64,000 nucleotides of DNA from Allonocardiopsis opalescens (GCF_003002095.1 NZ_PVZC01000003.1:62001-126000), one strand, 5' to 3'. Shown: positions 43,000 to 53,774, counted from the stretch's first letter. Numbers and translations are program-made. The notes: a model not told the origin generated them from the letters alone.

Positions 43000-43917
43000 T
43001 CAGGTGCGGGGGACGAGGTTGAGGAGGGCGGCTTCGGGGCGGCAGGCGAAGCGGACCGGGGCGTAGGGGGAGGTGCCGAGGCCGGCCGAGACGTGCAGCC
43101 AGGAGGGGCCGTTGCGGCTGAGGCCGTGGGCTCGGGCGCGGTCGATGCCGCAGTTGGTGACGAGCGGGCCGGAGAAGGGCAGGCAGACCTGGCCGCCGTG
43201 GGTGTGGCCGGCGAGGAGGAGTTCGTAGCCGTCGTCGGTGAAGGCGTCGAGGTTGCGGGGTTCCGGGGAGTGCATGACGCCGATGCGGACGTCGGCGGCG
43301 GGGTCGGCGGGGCCGGCGATCTGCTCATAGCGGTCGCGCTTGATGTGGGAGTCGTGGATGCCGGCCAGGGCGACGGTGAGCTCGCCGACCTTGAGGTGGC
43401 CCTTGTGGTTGTTGAGGTCGAGCCAGCCGGCCGCGCGCATCGCGGCGCCCAGTTCCTCGTACGGGAGGTCGGGCACCGTGCGTCTCCTGTACTCCTTGCC
43501 GGAGGTGCGCCACAGGTAGCGCACCGGGTTCTTGAAGATGGGCGCGTACAGGTCGTTCGACCCGTAGACGAAGACGCCGGGGCGGTCCAGCAGCGGGCCG
43601 AAGGCCTCCATGAGCGGGCCGACGGCGTCGGGGTGGGCGATGGAGTCGCCGGTGTTGACGACGAGGTCGGGGGCGTAGGCGTCCAGCGACTTGACCCACT
43701 CGATGAGCCGGCGGCGGCCCGGGGTGAGGTGGGTGTCGGCGAGGTGCAGCACGCGCAGCGGCGGGCTGCCCGCGGGCAGGACCGGCACCGTGTAGTGGCG
43801 CAGCCGGAACCAGTTGCGTTCGATCAGCGATGCGTACCCCAGCCCGAGCGCTCCGGCGGCCCCCAGCGCCAGGGCGCCGCGGCCGGCCGCGCGGACCAGA
43901 GAATTCGTCCTACCCAT
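43000..43917 (-). CDS. Metallophosphoesterase (Rv3683-like)
   Basis: This 305-aa protein has a short N-terminal hydrophobic segment (ALALGAAGALGLGYASLI) and a calcineurin-like phosphoesterase domain. Metal ligands are in LRVLHLADTHLTP, VVNTGDSIAHPD, VYGSNDLYAP (Asn), GVMHSPEP and LAGHTHGGQVCLP. YkuE-type enzymes with this layout can act on lipid or nucleotide phosphodiesters at the membrane; the substrate is unknown. It resumes the conserved actinobacterial gene order after the accessory block, and diverges from yqeY across 26 bp. Confidence 0.9.
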   Translation of the reverse strand: MGRTNSLVRAAGRGALALGAAGALGLGYASLIERNWFRLRHYTVPVLPAGSPPLRVLHLADTHLTPGRRRLIEWVKSLDAYAPDLVVNTGDSIAHPDAVGPLMEAFGPLLDRPGVFVYGSNDLYAPIFKNPVRYLWRTSGKEYRRRTVPDLPYEELGAAMRAAGWLDLNNHKGHLKVGELTVALAGIHDSHIKRDRYEQIAGPADPAADVRIGVMHSPEPRNLDAFTDDGYELLLAGHTHGGQVCLPFSGPLVTNCGIDRARAHGLSRNGPSWLHVSAGLGTSPYAPVRFACRPEAALLNLVPRT

Positions 43918-43943
43918 GGCTCCATGGTGACAGACTTACCGCT

Positions 43944-44399
43944 ATGACTGCGCTGAAAGAACGGCTCCGCGCCGACCTGACGGAGGCGATGCGCGCCCGC
44001 GACGGGCTGCGGACCCGCACGCTGCGGCTGGCGCTCACGGCCATCACCAATGAGGAGGTGGCCGGCTCGCAGGCGCGCGAGCTCAGCGATGACGAGGTGG
44101 TGCAGATCCTCGGCCGCGAGGCCAAGAAGCGGCGCGAGGCCGCCACCGCATTCGACGACGCCGACCGCCCCGAGCAGGCCGCCGAGGAGCGGGCCGAGGG
44201 TGAGGTGCTGGCGGAGTACCTGCCCGCCCAGCTCACCGACGAGGAGCTGAGCGCGCTGGTGGCCACCGCCATCACCGAGGCCGGCGCCACCGGCCCCAAG
44301 CAGATGGGCCAGGTCATGAAGCTGGTCACCCCGCAGGTGGCCGGGCGCGCCGAGGGCCGCCGGGTGGCCGACGAGGTCAGGCGGCAGCTGGCGGGCTGA
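43944..44399 (+). CDS. GatB/YqeY domain protein
   Basis: This 151-aa YqeY protein has the family pattern TALKERLRADLTEAMRARDG, LRLALTAITNEEV, KRREAATAFDDADRPEQAAE, LAEYLPAQLTDEEL and GQVMKLVTPQVAGRAEGRRV. It is related to the tail domain of the GatB amidotransferase subunit and may bind tRNA, although no partner is known. The ATG at 43944 gives the standard N-terminus; the frame open to 43830 overlaps the divergent gene and is not credible. Confidence 0.88.
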   Translation: MTALKERLRADLTEAMRARDGLRTRTLRLALTAITNEEVAGSQARELSDDEVVQILGREAKKRREAATAFDDADRPEQAAEERAEGEVLAEYLPAQLTDEELSALVATAITEAGATGPKQMGQVMKLVTPQVAGRAEGRRVADEVRRQLAG

Positions 44400-44844
44400 G
44401 CCCGGTGGTGTGGGCCCGGCGGTTCGCGCCGGCGCGCGTGCGTGGGGCGCCGGGCCGAGCTTCCTGGCAGGCGCCGGGCGCAGTGCGGCCTGGGACCGGG
44501 GGGTGCCCCCTGATTCACCATTCTGCCGTTGGGCCGGGCGGACGGGAACGGCCGCTTGGGCGGCTGTGGACGGCGCCGGGCCGAACGGCGGGCTTATGCA
44601 CAGATTCGCCGCCGGGGCTGGTGCGGGGGCTTGACAGCCGCCAGGCTCGGGGCGCGGGCTTGCTTCTTGACGGGGTGGTCTGCCCCCGGTAGGGAGGGGC
44701 CCGGAGGGGTGGGGGTGGTTTGCTCCGCCCCCCTGCCGCCCGGCGCCGGTCGGTGCGGGTGCGGGCGGTGCCGGGCCGGGCTTGATGGCTCTGCCCGTGT
44801 GGTGCAGTGGCCCGCCCACCCCGGTGGTCACCCCGACATGCCAC
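44400..44844 (-). repeat. Intergenic region with degenerate element copy G
   Basis: There is no gene between yqeY and asd. Around 44490-44605 the minus strand reads GTCCACAGCCGCCC, later GCAGAATGGTGAATCAGGGG, then GCACCCCCC. That is the same order as the tail of copies C and D (GTCCACAGCCGCC, GAGAATGGTTCCAAGGGG, GCCCCCC). The partner site (TTATGCACA on the plus strand at 44594) is inverted relative to other copies. The rest is G-rich low complexity. Confidence 0.45.
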
Positions 44845-44874
44845 GGCCCGCCGCCCCGTACGGGGCGGCGGGCC
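44845..44874. terminator. 30-bp palindromic terminator after asd
   Basis: GGCCCGCCGCCCCGT and its exact reverse complement abut without a loop, 18 bp beyond the asd stop. It is probably the terminator of the ask-asd operon. Confidence 0.75.
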
Positions 44875-44892
44875 GGAGCGCGGGGTGTGGGG

Positions 44893-45974
44893 CTAGGCCG
44901 TGAGTTCCTCCGCCAGCAGCTCGGCGATCTGGGCGGTGTTGAGGGCCGCGCCCTTGCGGAGGTTGTCGCCGCAGAGGAACAGCTCCAGGCCGTGCGGGTC
45001 GTCCAGGGAGCGGCGGATACGGCCCACCCAGGTGGGGTCGGTGCCGACCACGTCGGCGGGGGTCGGGAACTCGGCCTTGGCGGGGTCGTCGGAGACGACC
45101 ACGCCGGGGGCCGAGGCGAGCACCTCGCGGGCCGAGGCAGCGGTCAGCTCCTGCTCGAAGACGGCGTGCACCGACAGCGAGTGGGTGGTGATCACCGGCA
45201 CCCGCACGCAGGTGGCGGTGACCCGCAGCTCGGGCAGGCCGAGGATCTTCCGCGACTCGTTGCGGACCTTCAGTTCCTCCGACGACCAGCCGTCGTCCTT
45301 CAGCGAGCCCGCCCACGGCACCACGTTCAGCGCCAGCGGCGCCGGGAACGGACCGAGGTCGCCGACGGCGGCCCGGACGTCGCCGGCCCTGCTGCCGAGG
45401 TTGCGGTCGCTGGCGACCTTGGCCAGCTGGTCCTGCAGGGCGTCGATACCGCTCTGCCCGGCACCGGACGCGGCCTGGTAGGACGCCACCACCAGCTCGC
45501 GCACGCCGAAGGCGCGGTGCAGCGCCCCGATCGCCACGATCATCGACAGGGTGGTGCAGTTGGGGTTGCTGATGATGCCCCGGGGCCGCCTGCGGGCGGC
45601 CGCCGCATTCACCTCGGGCACCACCAGCGGGACGTCGGCGTCCATCCGGAAGGCGCCGGAGTTGTCGACGACGATCGCGCCGCGCTCGACGGCGACCGGC
45701 GCCCACTCCTTGGAGACCTCGTCGGGCACGTCGAACATGGCGACGTCGACGCCGTCGAAGACCTCGGGCGCGAGCGCCAGCACCTCGACGTCCTCGTCGC
45801 GGACCCGCAGCCGCCGCCCGGCCGAGCGGGGCGAGGCGATCAGCCGGATCTCGCCCCAGACGTCCTCGCGGGTGGACAGCAGGTCGAGCATGACGGTGCC
45901 GACCGCGCCGGTGGCGCCGACCACCGCGAGGGTGGGGCGCCCGGCACGCGCGGCCGCGGTGTCGGTGGGCGCGC

Positions 45975-45978
<4 letters not shown>
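44893..45978 (-). CDS. asd: Aspartate-semialdehyde dehydrogenase
   Basis: This 361-aa NADPH enzyme reduces beta-aspartyl phosphate in the Lys/Met/Thr/DAP pathway. It has an N-terminal Rossmann motif [16 protein letters not shown], the catalytic Cys in [25 protein letters not shown] and the late His region [12 protein letters not shown]. The ATG at 45978 overlaps the aspartokinase stop by 4 bp (ATGA), so ask and asd form a coupled operon, as in other actinobacteria. Confidence 0.96.
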
Positions 45979-47243
<1,265 letters not shown>

Positions 47244-47352
47244 TGGCCGGCGCTCCTGGGACTAGGGGTCGGAATGAACCAATCGGCAAGTCTACCGAGC
47301 GGTGCGTGATTACCCCAGACAGCGGTCGGCTAACCAGCGGCATCGCCCGCGG

Positions 47353-47892
47353 TCAGGCGTCCGTCGGCTCGGGGGCGACGTCGAGGCGGGCGTGCGCGAT
47401 GACCGCGTGCAGCGCGCGCATCGCGGCGCCGGCGTGGTTGCCCCAGTGGTTGAAGTAGGAGTACTGCCACCACCACAGCGCCTCGTGCGGCCGCTGCGCG
47501 TCGTAGTGGCGCAGGCCGTGGATGAGGTCGGAGGCGACGTCGGCGATGTCGTCGGACAGCCGGTAGGCGGTGCCCTGGCTGTCGGTGTAGGGGTCGAACA
47601 GCTCGCCGTAGGTGTCGACGGGCGCCAGCACCTTGGCCAGCCCCTGCCGCAGGTCGTCGAGGTCGGGGTCCTCGCCGACGTCGGGCTCCCAGTTGCCGGG
47701 CAGGATCACGTCGCGGCTCGCGCCGAGCTGCGCCCCGGCCAGCAGGATCTGCGAGACCTGGAGCAGCAGCAGCGGGATGGCCTCGCCGTCGTGCTCGCCG
47801 CGAGCGGTGGCGCGGGTGGTGTCGAGGTAGTCGCGTACTTGGCCGGCGACGCGGTCGGCGAGCGCGTGCCAGTCGTCGGTTCGGTCAGACAT
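47353..47892 (-). CDS. DUF5063 protein
   Basis: This 179-aa all-alpha acidic protein matches the DUF5063 pattern ([20 protein letters not shown], then [20 protein letters not shown]) found beside recR in actinobacteria. The Trp/Tyr-rich [12 protein letters not shown] segment is the conserved core. It overlaps the recR stop by 8 bp and is therefore coexpressed with recR, ebfC and dnaX. Function unknown; a role with recombination or replication proteins is inferred only from context. Confidence 0.82.
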   Translation of the reverse strand: MSDRTDDWHALADRVAGQVRDYLDTTRATARGEHDGEAIPLLLLQVSQILLAGAQLGASRDVILPGNWEPDVGEDPDLDDLRQGLAKVLAPVDTYGELFDPYTDSQGTAYRLSDDIADVASDLIHGLRHYDAQRPHEALWWWQYSYFNHWGNHAGAAMRALHAVIAHARLDVAPEPTDA

Positions 47893-48484
47893 CGAGCAGT
47901 CTCCGCCCTTCGAAGGCCCGGCCGAGGGTCACCTCGTCGGCGTACTCGAGGTCGCCGCCGACGGGGAGTCCACTGGCCAGCCGGGTGACTTTCAGACCCA
48001 TCGGCTTGACCAGACGGGCGAGGTAGGTGGCGGTCGCCTCGCCCTCCAGGTTCGGGTCGGTCGCGATGATCAGTTCGGTGATGCCGCCGTCGGCGAGCCG
48101 GGCCATCAGCTCCCTGATCCGCAGCTCCTCGGGGCCGACCCCTTCGATCGGGCTGATCGCCCCGCCGAGGACGTGGTAGCGGCCGCGGAACTCGCGGGTC
48201 TTCTCGATGGCGACGACGTCCTTGGGCTCCTCGACGACGCAGATGACCGCCGGGTTGCGCCGCTCGTCACGGCAGATGCGGCACTCCGCCTCCTCGGAGA
48301 CGTTGCCGCAGATCGCGCAGAAGCGGACCCGCTCCTTCACCTCGACCAGCGCGCCCACCAGCCGCTGGACGTCGGCGGAGTCCGACGAGAGCAGGTGGAA
48401 CGCGATCCGCTGCGCGCTCTTGGGACCGATGCCGGGCAGCCGGCCGAGCTCGTCGATGAGGTTGGCGACGGCACCTTCGTACAT
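47885..48484 (-). CDS. recR: Recombination mediator RecR
   Basis: This 199-aa protein has an N-terminal helix-hairpin-helix ([20 protein letters not shown]) and a four-Cys zinc finger ([19 protein letters not shown]). A Toprim domain follows ([36 protein letters not shown]). It forms a ring that loads RecA with RecF/RecO at gaps. Length and motifs are standard. It sits in the conserved order dnaX-ebfC-recR on the minus strand. Confidence 0.97.
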   Translation of the reverse strand: MYEGAVANLIDELGRLPGIGPKSAQRIAFHLLSSDSADVQRLVGALVEVKERVRFCAICGNVSEEAECRICRDERRNPAVICVVEEPKDVVAIEKTREFRGRYHVLGGAISPIEGVGPEELRIRELMARLADGGITELIIATDPNLEGEATATYLARLVKPMGLKVTRLASGLPVGGDLEYADEVTLGRAFEGRRLLDV

Positions 48485-48550
48485 CGCGTTCGTTCTCCCG
48501 CTCGTCTTCCACGGGCCGGCGGCGGGCGGCCGCCGGCTGCTGCGGCCGGC

Positions 48551-48910
48551 CTAGAAGCCGGGCAGGCCGAGCCCGCCGCCGGCTCCGCCGAGCCCTTCGG
48601 TCAGCGGCCCCATCTTCTCGCGCTGGAGCTCGCCCACGGCGCGCTCGGCGTCGCGGATGGCCGCGAGGACGAGGTCGGCGATGGTCTGGGCGGTCTCCTG
48701 CGGGTCGTCGGGGTCGACGGCCTTGGGGTCGATCGTGACGTCGATGACCTCGCCCTTGCCGTTCACCGTCGCCGACACCAGCCCGCCGCCGGCCGTTCCC
48801 TCGACCTCGGCCTCGGCCAGCTCCGCCTGCGCGGACATCAACTGCTGCTGCATCGCCTGGGCCTGCTGCAGCAGCGCCTGCATGTTCAGCTCGCCACCAG
48901 GATTCACCAT
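48551..48910 (-). CDS. ebfC: YbaB/EbfC nucleoid-associated protein
   Basis: This 119-aa small DNA-binding dimer has a coiled N-terminal helix (ALLQQAQAMQQQLMSAQAEL) and the core VSATVNGKGEVIDVTIDPKA. A Gly-rich C-terminal tail ends GGGLGLPGF. The ATG at 48910 is preceded by GAGGAG at 3 nt. It lies between dnaX and recR as in most bacteria. It probably binds DNA as a tweezer-like dimer. Confidence 0.94.
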   Translation of the reverse strand: MVNPGGELNMQALLQQAQAMQQQLMSAQAELAEAEVEGTAGGGLVSATVNGKGEVIDVTIDPKAVDPDDPQETAQTIADLVLAAIRDAERAVGELQREKMGPLTEGLGGAGGGLGLPGF

Positions 48911-49006
48911 CTGCTCCTCGGGTCGGTGTCTTAGGCCCGAGCGTAGTTGGTGCCGGGCCCTCGCGGCTCGCCGCAGGCGCCGCGGGCGCGGCCGTGGCGC
49001 GAGGGC

Positions 49007-51001
49007 TCAGCCGGCCTGGTCGAACTCCTGGATCAGCTCGCCGCCGAGCTCCTCGCGGATGAGGCGCTCGCCGGTGGGCTCCGGGCCGTCGTCGGCGTCG
49101 GCGTCGTGCAGCGGGTCGGCCACGTCGGGGCCGGGGTCGGGCGGCGGGGGCGGCGGCTCGGGGCGGCTCTCGACGGGGGGTGCGGGCGGGGCGGCGGCGG
49201 GGGCCGGCCGCTCCGGCGGGGGCGCCGACCAGGACGCGCCCGGGTCGGGCGGTGGGGGCGGCGGCTCCGGCGGGGCGGCGCGCGGCGCCGACCGGGTCGG
49301 CGGCGCGCCCGTGACGGTCTCCACCCGCAGGTCGGCGCCGAGGACGGTGCGGATCGCCGCGGCGAGCGGGGCCCCGCGGTTGCCCGCCTGGAAGCCGCGC
49401 CGCTCGCCCTCGCGCTCGAAGGCGAGCACCAGGGTGCCGCCGTTCACCTCGGCGACGCTGACACCGCCCGAGTTCACCACCATCCACGCGACGCGGCTCT
49501 GCCCCTTCAGGGTCTCCAGGATCCGCGGCCAGGCCTCGCGCACGGCGGCGGCGTCCAGCCGCCCCCCGGCCGGGGCCGCCGGAGCGGGCGGCGGCGCGGC
49601 GGGCGGCGGGGCCGACGGCCGCGATGGCTCCGACCAGCCACCGCTCTCGGCGCGCGGCGCCGGCTCGGGCGGCGCGGGCCGCGGCTCGGGCTCGGGGGCG
49701 GCCGGACGCGACGGGGGACGGCGCGACTCCGCCACCGCCTGCCGCGCGGCCGCCGCGCCCGACGCCGGCTCGGCCGCGGGACGGACCGGCGGGGCGGGTA
49801 CCGCGGCCGGGCCGGACGGCGCGGCCGCCGGAGCCGGACCCGACGGCGCCCGCCGCTCCAGACGCTCCAACCGGGCCAGCACCCCCGCGTCGCCGCCGTC
49901 GGCCGCCGGCAGCAGCACCCGGGCGCACATCAGCTCCAGCAGCAGCCGGGGCGCCGTCGCGCCGCGCATCTCCGTGAGCCCCGCGTTGAAGACCTCCGCC
50001 GCACGCGTCAACTCCCCCGCGCCCATCCGGCCCGCCTGCTCGCGCAGCCGCTCCGCCTCGTCGGGCGCCACGTCCAGCAGGCCGTTGGACGCCGCCTCCG
50101 GCACCGCCGCCAGCACCAGCAGATCACGCAGCCGCTCGAGCAGATCGGCCGCGAACCGGCGCGGATCGTGGCCGCCCTCCACCACCCGGTCGATCGTCTG
50201 GAACACCGCGGCGCCGTCACGCGCCGCGAAGGCGTCCACCGCCTCGTCCAGCAGCCCGCCATCGGTGTAGCCCAGCAGCGAGACGGCCCCGGCGTGAGTG
50301 ATCCCCGCCTCGTCGGAGCCCGCCAGCAGCTGGTCCAGGATCGACAGCGAATCACGCGCCGAACCCGCGCCCGCCCGCACCACCAGCGGCAGCGCCGCCG
50401 GCTCGTAGGCCACACCCTCCTGGCGCAGGATCTCCTCCAGCAGGCCCCGCAGCGTACTCGGCGGGATCAGCCGGAACGGGTAGTGGTGCGTACGCGACCG
50501 GATGGTGCCGATGACCTTCTCCGGCTCCGTGGTGGCGAACACGAACTTCAGATGCTCCGGCGGCTCCTCCACCAGCTTCAGCAGCGCGTTGAAACCCTCA
50601 CGGGTGACCATGTGGGCCTCGTCGATGATGTACACCTTGAACCGGGCCGACACCGGCGCGAAGAACGCCCGCTCCCGCAGATCGCGCGCATCGTCCACAC
50701 CGCCGTGCGACGCCGCGTCGATCTCGATCACATCGATACTGCCCGGGCCGTCCGGAGCCAGCGCCACACACGAATCGCAGCTCCCGCACGGATCCGGAGT
50801 GGGGCCCTGCTCGCAGTTGAGCGAACGCGCCAGGATCCGGGCGCTCGTGGTCTTACCGCACCCGCGCGGGCCGCTGAACAGGTAGGCGTGGTTGATCCGG
50901 CCGTTCCTCAGCGCCTGGCGCAGCGGCACCGTGACATGGTCCTGCCCCCTGACCTCGGCAAAGGTCGCGGGGCGATACTTGCGGTACAGCGCGATACTCA
51001 A
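49007..51001 (-). CDS. dnaX: DNA polymerase III subunit gamma/tau
   Basis: This 664-aa clamp-loader ATPase starts SIALYRKYRPATFAEVRGQD. It has Walker A FSGPRGCGKTTSARILARSL, a zinc module (CEQGPTPDPCGSCDSC) and VYIIDEAHMVTREGFNALLK. A Pro/Ala-rich linker (residues ~390-490) and a tau-like C-terminal domain follow. The first codon is TTG (TTG AGT ATC), a start often used by actinobacterial dnaX. Directly upstream on the same strand lies the SRP RNA. A hairpin formed by the GCCCTCGCG/CGCGAGGGC arms near 48957-49006 closes the gene. Confidence 0.96.
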   Translation of the reverse strand: MSIALYRKYRPATFAEVRGQDHVTVPLRQALRNGRINHAYLFSGPRGCGKTTSARILARSLNCEQGPTPDPCGSCDSCVALAPDGPGSIDVIEIDAASHGGVDDARDLRERAFFAPVSARFKVYIIDEAHMVTREGFNALLKLVEEPPEHLKFVFATTEPEKVIGTIRSRTHHYPFRLIPPSTLRGLLEEILRQEGVAYEPAALPLVVRAGAGSARDSLSILDQLLAGSDEAGITHAGAVSLLGYTDGGLLDEAVDAFAARDGAAVFQTIDRVVEGGHDPRRFAADLLERLRDLLVLAAVPEAASNGLLDVAPDEAERLREQAGRMGAGELTRAAEVFNAGLTEMRGATAPRLLLELMCARVLLPAADGGDAGVLARLERLERRAPSGPAPAAAPSGPAAVPAPPVRPAAEPASGAAAARQAVAESRRPPSRPAAPEPEPRPAPPEPAPRAESGGWSEPSRPSAPPPAAPPPAPAAPAGGRLDAAAVREAWPRILETLKGQSRVAWMVVNSGGVSVAEVNGGTLVLAFEREGERRGFQAGNRGAPLAAAIRTVLGADLRVETVTGAPPTRSAPRAAPPEPPPPPPDPGASWSAPPPERPAPAAAPPAPPVESRPEPPPPPPDPGPDVADPLHDADADDGPEPTGERLIREELGGELIQEFDQAG

Positions 51002-51069
51002 GGTCGACCCACCCGGCTCTGGCGAACAGGGGCGGTGCGGGGAGCCCGCTGCCGCTCCACCAAAGAAAA

Positions 51070-51157
51070 GACCCCTCGCGCACCCGCCAGAGCCCGCTTA
51101 TCCTTGCTGCCTTCCGGCCCTGGGGAGGTTCACGAGATACACGCCGCACGAGGGGCT
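51070..51157 (-). ncRNA. ffs: Signal recognition particle RNA (small 4.5S type)
   Basis: The minus strand holds the SRP domain IV signature GGGCCGGAAGGCAGCAAGGA, including the GGAAG loop and the asymmetric AGCA. It is enclosed by a long stem whose ends CCCCTCGTGC and GCGCGAGGGG pair. It is followed by TCTTTTCTTT, a termination tract. Position between dnaX and tRNA-Ser matches other actinobacteria. Confidence 0.95.
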
Positions 51158-51269
51158 GATCTCAGTGTAGTGGCTTCCGGCCGGTCCCGTGCGCACTCCC
51201 GCCGGCCCTCTCCCCCGCACCCGGAAAACCCGTCCGGCCGCCGCGCCCGGCACTGGTAGGCTCGCTCCC

Positions 51270-51356
51270 GGTAGCGTGTCCGAGCGGCCTAAGGAGCACG
51301 CCTCGAAAGCGTGTGAGGGGGCAACTCCTCCGTGGGTTCAAATCCCACCGCTACCG
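51270..51356 (+). tRNA. tRNA-Ser (anticodon CGA)
   Basis: This 87-nt tRNA has a long variable arm (GAGGGGGCAACTCCTC type). The acceptor is GGTAGCG/CGCTACC, the anticodon arm ACGC-CTCGAAA-GCGT gives anticodon CGA, the T-arm is GGGTTCAAATCCC and the discriminator is G. Confidence 0.97.
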
Positions 51357-51486
51357 CCCGGGCGCCCGCCTGTTCGCAAGCCGTTGGCTTGCTTCCCAGG
51401 CGGGCGCTAGCCATGTCGCCCGGGGGGAGACCCCCCGGAACCCCCCACTGTGGGGGGCTTAGCCCCCCACGCCCCCCAGTGCGGGT

Positions 51487-51895
51487 GTGTGCCTCTGCCG
51501 ACGTTTCAGCCGTAGAGTGTTGGCGTTTTTTGGGGCTGCGCCCCTTGCCCCCCTACCGCGAATATGGACGCCTGCCGTCGTTGCGGTCGTGGAGTGTCGG
51601 GCTTTTTCGGGGCTGCGCCCCTCGCCCCCGCCGTTGGGTGCGGACGCTTGCCGGCGTTGCGGTCGTCGAGTGCTGAGGGCCTTTTGGGGCTGCGCCCCTT
51701 GCCCCCGTCGTGTGTGTGGACCTCTGCTGACGTTGCGGTGCCGGAGTGTCGGGCTTTTTGGGGCTGCGCCCCTCGCCCCCGTCGTTGGGTGCGGTCGGTT
51801 GTTGTTCGGTCAGTGCCTTGGGGCGCTGCCCCTTGCCCCCGTCGAGAGTTGGGACTCTGCCGGCGTTGCGGTCGTGGGGGCCGGGGGTGGCCGTC
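51487..51895. repeat. 74-77-bp tandem array with GGGGCTGCGCCCC hairpins
   Basis: Five to six units repeat the phrase (G)GCGTTGCGGTCGTGGAGTGT, then CGGGCTTTTTGGGGCTGCG, then CCCCTTGCCCCCGTCGTTGG. The hairpin GGGGCTGCGCCCC starts at 51532, 51609, 51686, 51760 and, altered, 51820 (spacing 77, 77, 74, 60). Each copy is a T-run plus short GC hairpin, so the array may act as serial terminators after tRNA-Ser. Preceding it, 51420-51480 has CCCCCCACTG/TGGGGGGC repeats. No gene is present in 51357-51940. Confidence 0.85.
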
Positions 51896-51940
51896 CGGAT
51901 ATCGGTTGTCCGGGGTGGGGCGTGGCGTTAGCGTGCCGGG

Positions 51941-52597
51941 GTGGATCTTTTCGGGCGGTCGTGGGCGGCTTTGCTGGGGGCGGTCGCGGGGGTGGCGGAC
52001 GGGGACTTCGCGCGGCCGTCGGGGTGTGCCGGCTGGCTGGTGCGGGGTCTGGTGTGCCATCTGGTGATCGACGCGCAGGATGTGCTGATCACGCTGGCCA
52101 TGCCCACCGGGGCGGAGCCGACCCGCGACGCGGTCGGCTACTGGGAGGTCTCCGGTACGGCGCCGACCGGGGACGATCCGCTCGACGCGCTGACCGTCCG
52201 GCTGGCCGCCGCCTACGAGGAGCCGGGGCTGCTGAAGTTCCACCTCGACGATGTCGGCTCCGCCGCCGGGCGCGCGGCGGGGCTCGCCGACCCGGCGATG
52301 CGGGTCGCCACCCGCGACGTGGTCCTCACCGCGGGCGACTACCTGTCGGCGTACGTCCTGGAGTGGACGCTGCACCACCTCGACCTGATCGCGCACCTCC
52401 CGGACGCGCCCGGCCCGCCGGCCGAGGGCCTCGCCCGCTCGCGCGCGATGCTGGAGCGGATCGCCGGAGCCGCGTTCCCCACCTCGTTCTCCGACACGGA
52501 CGCGCTGCTCGTCGGCACCGGGCGGCGCGCCCCGACCGGCGGGGAGCGGGCCGCCCTGGGCCCGCTCGCCGCGCGGCTCCCGTTCGTCATCGGCTGA
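51941..52597 (+). CDS. Maleylpyruvate isomerase/DinB-type (TIGR03083) metal-binding protein
   Basis: This 218-aa four-helix protein has the TIGR03083 layout: the first motif WLVRGLVCHLVIDAQDVLI has a ligand His, and the later VLEWTLHHLDLIAHLP has a His pair. Such proteins often act as mycothiol-dependent enzymes. The GTG at 51941 has no Shine-Dalgarno sequence but lies 6 nt after TAGCGT, so the transcript is probably leaderless. The substrate is unknown. It converges on the first VOC gene. Confidence 0.8.
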   Translation: MDLFGRSWAALLGAVAGVADGDFARPSGCAGWLVRGLVCHLVIDAQDVLITLAMPTGAEPTRDAVGYWEVSGTAPTGDDPLDALTVRLAAAYEEPGLLKFHLDDVGSAAGRAAGLADPAMRVATRDVVLTAGDYLSAYVLEWTLHHLDLIAHLPDAPGPPAEGLARSRAMLERIAGAAFPTSFSDTDALLVGTGRRAPTGGERAALGPLAARLPFVIG

Positions 52598-52609
52598 CCG
52601 CCGCCGGCG

Positions 52610-53020
52610 TCAGCCGGCGTCGGGGTGCGGCGTGACCATCCAAACATGGCCGTCAGGGTCGGCGAAGGCGCCCGCGTACCCCCAGGGCTGCGCTCCCGGT
52701 TCGGTGACGATCTCGGCCCCGGCCTGCCGGGCGCGCTCCACCAGCCGGTCGACCGCGGTCTCGGAGCCGGCGCCGACGCCGATCACGCACTCACTCGATC
52801 CCGGCCGCGCCACCTCGCGCCCGCCGATGACCCAGCCGAAGCCGCCGGTGGGGATCAGCATGAGCCGCAGTCCGTCGTTGACGGCGAACTGCAGCGGCTC
52901 GGGAACTCCGTCCTCGGCGGGCTCGCCCACGGGGTCGAGGCCGAGCCCGTCCCGGTAGAAGCGGAACGAACGCCGCCGGTCGGCGACGGGCAGGCTCACC
53001 ACCACGGGCGCGAAGGTCAT
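52610..53020 (-). CDS. VOC-family (glyoxalase/bleomycin resistance) protein 1
   Basis: This 136-aa protein has two beta-alpha-beta-beta-beta modules: it starts TFAPVVVSLPVADRRRSFRF, then YRDGLGLDP, and the second half contains ERARQAGAEIVTEPGAQPWG and AFADPDGHVWMVTPHPD. Metal ligands of the fold are only partly conserved. It may be a lyase, dioxygenase or antibiotic-binding protein; no specific role can be assigned. The start ATG at 53020 is supported by a GAGGAG upstream. Confidence 0.8.
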   Translation of the reverse strand: MTFAPVVVSLPVADRRRSFRFYRDGLGLDPVGEPAEDGVPEPLQFAVNDGLRLMLIPTGGFGWVIGGREVARPGSSECVIGVGAGSETAVDRLVERARQAGAEIVTEPGAQPWGYAGAFADPDGHVWMVTPHPDAG

Positions 53021-53150
53021 CGCTGCGGCTCCTCGTCGAGCGCCGCCGCCGCGCCCCGGTGGCGCGGACCGGAGCGGGCGCGTCCCGAGCGATCCTAGGC
53101 AGGGGGGATGTCAGCGGGCGTCCGCCGCGCCCGCGCCGCGTCCGGGCCGC

Positions 53151-53570
53151 TCAGGCACCCGGCCCCCAGGCGGACTCGAAGGCGGGGCGCCGGGCGACGT
53201 CGACCAGTTCGACGCGCGCCCCGATCGAGTCGACCCGGTGGTAGGCGAACGGGCGCCCGTACGGGCAGCCGTCGAAGTCCACAGGGAACCCGCCGTCGGC
53301 CAGCCGCCGCGACCTGGCCGTGATCGACTCCGTCCAGAAACCGACATGGTCGAAGCGCGCCGCCCCACCGCAGTCCCAGGGGCTCCCCGGCGGCCCCTCG
53401 ATCAGCTCGAAGTAGGGCGGCCCTCCGCGCGAGAACACGATCCGGTACTCCCACGGCCCGAGCACGTCCTCCCGCACCGGACTCCACTCCACCCCGCCCG
53501 CGCGTCCGAGGTCCGCCATGGCGCGCTCCAGCTCCGGCACCACGAAGCACACGTGGTAGTAACCGCCCAA
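53151..53570 (-). CDS. VOC-family protein 2
   Basis: This 139-aa protein has YYHVCFVVPELERAMADLGR, ELIEGPPGSPW, FDHVGFWTESITARSRRLAD and RVELVD. It retains two His/Glu pairs (GYYHV, ELIEG; FDHVG, VELVD) typical of metal-binding VOC enzymes. The start is TTG at 53570 with GGGAGG about 6-7 nt upstream; the overlapping ATG nearby is out of frame. It is transcribed in the same direction as VOC protein 1 but separated by 130 bp. Confidence 0.78.
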   Translation of the reverse strand: MGGYYHVCFVVPELERAMADLGRAGGVEWSPVREDVLGPWEYRIVFSRGGPPYFELIEGPPGSPWDCGGAARFDHVGFWTESITARSRRLADGGFPVDFDGCPYGRPFAYHRVDSIGARVELVDVARRPAFESAWGPGA

Positions 53571-53774
53571 ATCCGGCCTCCCATCGGCAGTGCCCCAAGA
53601 CTGCCACGCCCGGGCCTCGCCCCCGCCGCTGGAACGCGGCTCCCGACCGGCACGGCTACCGCGACGCGAACCGCGGGAGCGCGGTGAACGAAGGGCCGCA
53701 CCCGGTCCTCCCGGTGCCCGTCGAGGGCGTCGAGCGGGTCCTCGGCGACCGCACGGCGGCGCTCGCCGGGCCGC

